From: Eremomyces bilateralis CBS 781.70
Lineage: Eukaryota; Ascomycota; Dothideomycetes; Eremomycetales; Eremomycetaceae
DNA length: 64,000 bases
Assembly: GCF_010015585.1 (NCBI RefSeq)
Contig: NW_022985106.1
Location: 1-64,000, forward strand
Direction: 5' to 3'
The notes beneath the pieces were generated by a model. It was not told the DNA's origin and made no database searches. It was given only the letters and a program-made list of their open reading frames with translations. Both the position numbers and the translations under genes were made by a program. Numbering within the stretch: the stretch's first letter is position 1; every line of letters begins with the position of its first letter. Below, one piece after another: positions 59,159 through 64,000 of this stretch.

Positions 59159-59763
59159 ATTATGGTTGATGTTGGAGTGGAAGAATCACGTTGATGATTT
59201 TGGTGGCGAGCTGTCAGTTTGCAGAGTTGTAGCCACATGTGTGGGCGGCCTATGAATCCTACGAACGGGGATCTCACTTTGCATACTACGGACTCGGTAC
59301 GGTAGCGGTAGCTGTTTTTTCTGGAGATGTTGACAATATTTGTCGCGGATTTTTTCGAATCTTCATGGGAGGGGAAGCGAGGGGGTTTGGTTTGGTGTGT
59401 GCAACGTACACGGAGAGAGTGCGAGAGGCAGTTTTTCGTGTAATTAGTGTCTAATCGTATTGTTTCGTCTGTCTTTACGACTTTGCTTCCATTGTTACAA
59501 TGTGTCGTATGCTGTGCTGCTTCTTTATCGAGAACGTAGCTTGATGGTCATCCGTCCATCAACAGTATCGTATTCTCTATTTACTATCCTTGCTCCAGAT
59601 CTTCATTCATAGCTGGCTCTCCCTAATCTATCCACTACCCAACCCAACCCAACCTCAACTCCTCACCGCTCCCACCTATCCCTCCCCCCACCCCCTTCAT
59701 CATCTCATGCCTTTCCATATAAAAAAACCCGCCTCCTAGCTCCTTCCCTCCTTCTCATCCCGC
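59159..59763. other. Convergent 3' flanks of btgE and vta1
   Basis: 605 bases with no gene. C-rich tract at about 59635-59760 and an A7 run near 59720. Confidence 0.5.
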
Positions 59764-61259
59764 TCACTCCGCCCCCAACGCCCTTAACGCTACCCGCAGC
59801 TCCTTCACCGCCGTCACCACGTCCTCGAACTGCATCGCCGACACGGCCCAGCGCGCGTGTTTCTGCGCGTCGGCAATGGACTCGTCGTCGGTGCGCAGGG
59901 TTGAGAGGTGCGGTGTTGGGGGCGCGGGTTGCGTGTATGAAGCGGGGGGTGCCGGTGCCGGTGTCGGTGCGGGTTGCGGCGTGTAGTGCTGTTGGGGAAG
60001 TTGGGGGTGATGGGGTTGCGGTTGCGGTTGCGGTGAGGGGTGGAAGGGTAGTTGTTGCTGGGGTGGTTGGTGAGGCGCCTGGGGGGTGGGTGAGGGGCGG
60101 TAGAAGTCATGAGGGGAGGCGGCTGGTTGGTGGTGCTGGGAGGGTGGGGGTTGGAATGGGGGTTGCTGCTGGGGAGGTGGAGCGTATGGCGATGGTGTCG
60201 GCTGCTGCGAAGGAGGGGAGTAGTGCGGTGTTGGATCCTGAGGAGCAGGGGAATATTGCGGTGTCGGATTCAGCGGAGCGGATGTCTGTGAAGCGGGAGG
60301 GAGGCCCGCGCTATCGCCCGGCGCGGTGGACAGATTCGGGTCGCGCGGTTCGGCGGTGAAGGTCGGGACGGGGGGGAAGTAGCCGCCGCCACCTACGGAG
60401 CCAGTGCAGGAGGCGGGTGGTGAAGGCTCCAGGGGGGATACCTCGTCGTGTTGCGGAAGCGACGGAGGTTGGGAGGTGTGCAGCGACCGTATGGATGGGG
60501 TGGGCTGGGCGGGTACGACGGGGGATCGAGCGGGTGGTATCGGCGACGTGTCGTCGTCGGACGGCGCGCCTTCGACAGAGGGAGGCTGCCAGTTGGAGGA
60601 GCCGTCGATGGTCTGCACCTCGGGGTCGTTGGGGTCTTCAGGTGGGGGTTCTGGTTTGGGGTTGGAGAGGTTGGGGTCTTCGCCGGCGCGGATGGCTTTC
60701 ACGATGCGGACGGCGTGGTATTTGGCGTATTTGAGTTTGGCGGCCACGTCGGGTTGTCCAGGCTTCCAGATGCCGATCAGGTCGAGGAAGGTGATGGCGG
60801 CTTGGAGAGTGTCTGCGGTTTGTCTGGCTCGATATTAGGGGTTGTCGTTTGTGGAAATCCGACAGGCGGAGGCTGCTTACTTGGTCACCGTGTCGGTTCG
60901 GATGGCTTTCTCTCCCCGATCCAACACTTCATATGCAAACTGCTCGACATACGCTTGCGCCGCCGCATCGTCCAATATCGCAGATTCCCCCGCATGGGTG
61001 GTCTTCATCTTCTCGAGCTTATCCATTAACGTGGTCGTATAGGTCATGCACTCGTCATCCTCGGTATGCATCCCCTTGGCGAGGATCTGGTTGACGATGT
61101 GGTACTCGCCTAGCCCATGTTAACTCCCATACCACGATTTGGGACAGGATACATACACCAGTAAGCTATAACGGGTTTGAACTTTTCCAGTTGCGAGGCC
61201 CGGACCGCGAACCGGGTGATATCCAAGCTCTTGAGTTTGGCGGGGATATTCGCCGCCAT
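59764..61259 (-). CDS. vta1: Vta1/LIP5, Vps4 activator of the ESCRT pathway
   Basis: Stimulates the Vps4 ATPase that disassembles ESCRT-III during multivesicular body sorting. Three exons on the minus strand, 61157-61259, 60881-61109 and 59764-60823, give 463 residues. Introns are 47 bp (61110-61156) and 57 bp (60824-60880). The N-terminal tandem MIT-like Vta1 domain covers about 1-150: IPAKLKSLDITRFAVRASQL, YHIVNQILAKGM, QFAYEVLDRGEKAIRTDTVT, AAITFLDLIGIWK and KYAKYHAVRIVKAIRAGEDP. A long Pro/Gln-rich linker follows. The C-terminal Vps4-binding helices read ADAQKHARWAVSAMQFEDVV and TAVKELRVALRAL. The ATG at 61257-61259 gives MAANIPAKLKSL, the expected start. Divergent from the PDI gene. Confidence 0.94.
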
Positions 61260-61784
61260 TGTGTCGCTACTCTTCTACTATTTCTAAGATCGTAAGATTG
61301 GAATCTTATTTCCGGATTAACTTCGACAATCATTTAGCATCGAAGACAAGCAACCGTTCGTAAATCTCTAGGCTGCGATCAGTGCGATGGCATTTAATAT
61401 CAAGTGACGTTGGTGGTAAGGCTTCCAACAACTCCCCAATGGAATATGGGACGATTCACGTGCCGGTCCCACAGCCACAGCCCAGACTTTGACACCTAAT
61501 ATGCCTTGTTGCCTTGTATCACATTCAGATTCAGATTCAGATTGCATTGCTGTTGCTGTTGCAGTGTTGTGTCATGTTTCCAATGGCCCCTGTGGTATCT
61601 TCACCACCAGAGAGTACCGCATGAAAAGGACAGCTTGTCCAAATAGCCTATGCCACATGCTTAACACAACAACACTTGCACGTCGTCCGGTTTATGATCT
61701 ACCGGTCTCTGTTCTCTCCAATGCTGTAGTTCGATTCTTTTTGTAATTGCTTCAGTAACTCGTTCGCCGTGAGTGCCATCCACC
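61260..61784. other. Divergent promoter region of vta1 and the PDI gene
   Basis: 525 bases. Contains a short AGATTC triple repeat and a GTTGCT run (about 61525-61565). No coding signal. Confidence 0.5.
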
Positions 61785-63338
61785 ATGATCCGCTCCGTCG
61801 CATTAGCAGCTACAGCTGCATACCTGCTTTTGAACCCCGCTGCGGCCGCGGGCTTGTATACAAAAGGGTCGCCGGTTCTCCAGGTCGATAGTACAAACTA
61901 TGACCGTCTCATTACAAAATCCAACTACACATCTGTAAGTCAAACCGCATTGGCATCAAGAGGTTGCTAACCCCTCTCTAGATCGTCGAGTAAGGAACAT
62001 ATATCGTTTCCAACGAGACAATCCTAACAATATATCAGATTCTACGCGCCTTGGTGCGGACATTGCCAGAGCCTCAAGCCGGCATACGAAAAAGCGGCCA
62101 AGAGCTTAGATGGCCTCGCCAAGGTCGCCTCGGTCAATTGCGACGCGGAAGAGAATAGGCCGCTCTGCGCTCGTTTTGACGTCAAAGGATTCCCGACTCT
62201 CAAGATCATCAAACCGTCGAAGAAGCCAGGAAAACCCACGGTGGAGGATTATCAGGGCCCGCGGACTGCGAAAGGCATTACCGATATCGTTGTGGACAAG
62301 ATCCCGAACCATGTCACAAGGGTCAAGGACAATGAGCTAGACGGCTGGCTCGATCAGGACAATAGTACGGCGAAGGCGATTCTCTTCACTGAGAAAGGCA
62401 CGACGAGCGCATTGTTGCGTGCACTGGCCATTGACTTTTTGGGTAGCATCAATGTTGCGCAGATCAGAAACAAGGAGGAGAAGGCAGTGGAGGCGTTTGG
62501 TATCGCCAAGTTTCCGAAGCTAGTTCTCCTCCCAGGGGGCGACAAGGAAAGTTTGGTTTACGATGGGGAGATGAAGAAGGAACCGATTTCGAAATTCCTT
62601 TCTCAAGTCGCTACTCCGAATCCGGATCCTGCGCCTGCACCGGAGAAGGCGAAGAAGCCGAAGAAGGCTTCAAAGGCGAAATCAACCGAGTCGGATTCCT
62701 CTGAAGAGGAAATTCCCCATGACAAGCCTCAAAAACCCATCATTCCGGACGAAGCGACTGAAGAGGCTTCCAGTGCCCCACTAGTCGTCGCCGGAGCCCC
62801 AGAAATCCCCGAAGCCCAGGCTGGTGCCGACCTCCAAGCTGCTTGCCTCTCGACCAAATCCAAGGTGTGTGTTCTTGCCCTCCTGAACCAAAATTCGGAC
62901 GGCGACGAGAGCGCATCACAACTACTTGGCAGCCTCAGCGACATTGCCTTCAAACATGTCCAGAGGAAGGCGAAAATCTTCCCATTCTACTCGGTCCCGT
63001 ATGGAGAAGAACAGGAGAAACTTCGAGAGCAGCTTGGTTTGAAGCCGAGCAGCGACCTCGATCTGATCGCGACGAATGGCAAGCGGTCGTGGCTCAAGCG
63101 ATACGGAGGCGAGAACTACGGCGTGATGGCGGTGGAGACCTGGATTGATGCAATTCGAATGGGAGAAGGAAAGAAGGAGAAGTTCCCTGAGGGTGTCATC
63201 GGGGTCGAAACCGTGGAGCCGGAACCGGAGGCACATCAGGAGGAGTCGCAACCGATCATTGACGATCAGGAGAACCCATTGAAGGTTGAGATCGTCGAAG
63301 AGATCATTGAAGAGACCTCTCAGCATGATGAGTTGTGA
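61785..63338 (+). CDS. ER protein disulfide isomerase, single thioredoxin domain, HDEL-tagged
   Basis: Catalyses disulfide formation and exchange in the ER lumen; resembles the Mpd1/P5-like group. The model is exon 1 61785-61934, an 8-nt exon 61982-61989 (ATCGTCGA), and exon 3 62039-63338, giving 485 residues. Introns are 47 bp (GTAAGT...CTCTAG) and 49 bp (GTAAGG...ATCAG). Only with the 8-nt exon does the sequence read [20 protein letters not shown] across the junctions. A signal peptide covers about 1-22 and CGHC is at 59-62, with the cis-Pro in KGFPTLKII. A second, redox-inactive thioredoxin-like part follows (FGIAKFPKLVLLPGG), then a Lys/Ser/Glu-rich linker, a C-terminal domain and HDEL. 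The ATG at 61785 is the first in frame. Confidence 0.9.
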
Positions 63339-64000
63339 GACCTACGGACGTCTTTGGACTTTCCATGTACTATATGAATTCTAGGCGTTCCGCAACAGGC
63401 GATATTCGGAAATGTTTACCATTGAAGCGCTAGCATTTCATAGGAAACTCGGATTGACTTCGCACCTGCCTTCGCTTCCGAGGCGGAGTTGCCCGATATT
63501 AAGTGATTGAATCAAAATCTCTGGCATCGTGCATGGGAGTGGATCCGAACGAAAATTTCTGGACGTTCGAGACCGCAACGCGTGGGATTTCCGCTGCCTT
63601 GCGCGGGTGGTGAATTGATATCCAATAATCGTGTCCTGCTAGATTCACCTTACGTTATAGTGCCTGGCGATCAAATCTCTTCAGCAAGACCGTGTCAATG
63701 TGTTCTATCACCCACTGAGCAATGATGAAGTTGACGATCTCGAATACGTACAATCGTGAACCGCAAAGGAACAACCGTGTACATAACAAGCCGCACATGC
63801 GGCAGTACGACCGGAAGTACATTCTGGCCAATTGCTCTTCTACAAGCACTAGGCAGTATTTGTATAGCTTAGCCGTGAGAGTGTGAGACGTGGTGGTCGA
63901 CCGGTCATGGCAAACACAGGCGCAGAACTCTGCATACGGGACGGCACGAGACCTCTCTGCAGAGTCTCTGGTGCATTTTCTGGAATGCTTCAGCTTTCCT
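63339..64000. other. Right edge, no gene seen
   Basis: 662 bases of PDI 3' flank and unassigned sequence. Short open frames (for example minus strand 63655-63849) show no recognisable protein. Confidence 0.5.

Noticed and set aside
30076-63338. A trafficking/ER gene cluster (epsin, sec3, ubc7, atg14-like, vta1, PDI)
   Set aside because: Orientations alternate, spacing is large and each gene has its own upstream region; all are widespread housekeeping genes, so proximity is best read as chance.
1-64000. tRNA, rRNA and CRISPR arrays
   Set aside because: I looked for tRNA B-box-like GGTTCRANNCC strings with matching stems and for spaced repeats and found none convincing; a covariance-model scan would be decisive.

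Overview
The window looks like nuclear DNA of a filamentous ascomycete (Pezizomycotina), most likely Eurotiales. Reasons: genes carry many short introns (47-115 bp, GTannn donors, CTAAC/CTGAC branch sites, YAG acceptors), intergenic distances are long, and the proteins match Aspergillus/Penicillium-type families (ExgA, BtgE, CatB, LreB/WC-2, flavohemoglobin, epsin, Sec3, Vta1, Srp40). The order-level assignment is inference from protein recognition, not from a search.

Layout. 1-4.6 kb: decayed CACTA/EnSpm-like transposase gene running off the left edge. 4.6-6 kb: exgA on the minus strand. 8.3-12.2 kb: rad50 on the minus strand, divergent from an F-box gene (14.2-15.9 kb). Between these two sits a transposon with long terminal inverted repeats and an 8-bp target duplication; a 990-N assembly gap lies wholly inside it. 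16.4-20.4 kb: light regulator lreB and flavohemoglobin fhbA. 20.4-26.4 kb: nearly 6 kb without a convincing gene, ending in the long leader of a four-finger C2H2 regulator. 30-40 kb: epsin, srp40 and exocyst sec3. 40.3-47.8 kb: cyclase-family enzyme, a multiply broken aspartic-protease gene without catalytic aspartates, and secreted catalase catB. 48.8-52 kb: ubc7 divergent from an Atg14/UVRAG-type gene. 52-57 kb: repeats, a small secreted-protein gene with an apparent frameshift at its start, and two inverted-repeat elements. 57.5-63.3 kb: btgE (GH17), vta1, and an HDEL-tagged thioredoxin-domain PDI whose model needs an 8-nt microexon.

The intact genes do not form a biosynthetic cluster. Several concern membrane traffic (epsin, Sec3, Vta1, Atg14-like), the cell wall (ExgA, BtgE), ER protein quality control (Ubc7, PDI) and oxidative or nitrosative defence (CatB, flavohemoglobin), but they have separate promoters and mixed orientation, so I read their proximity as chance. 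I found no clear new multi-gene system. The most unusual observations are the gap-spanning transposon, the TA-flanked MITE, the decayed genes and the microexon.
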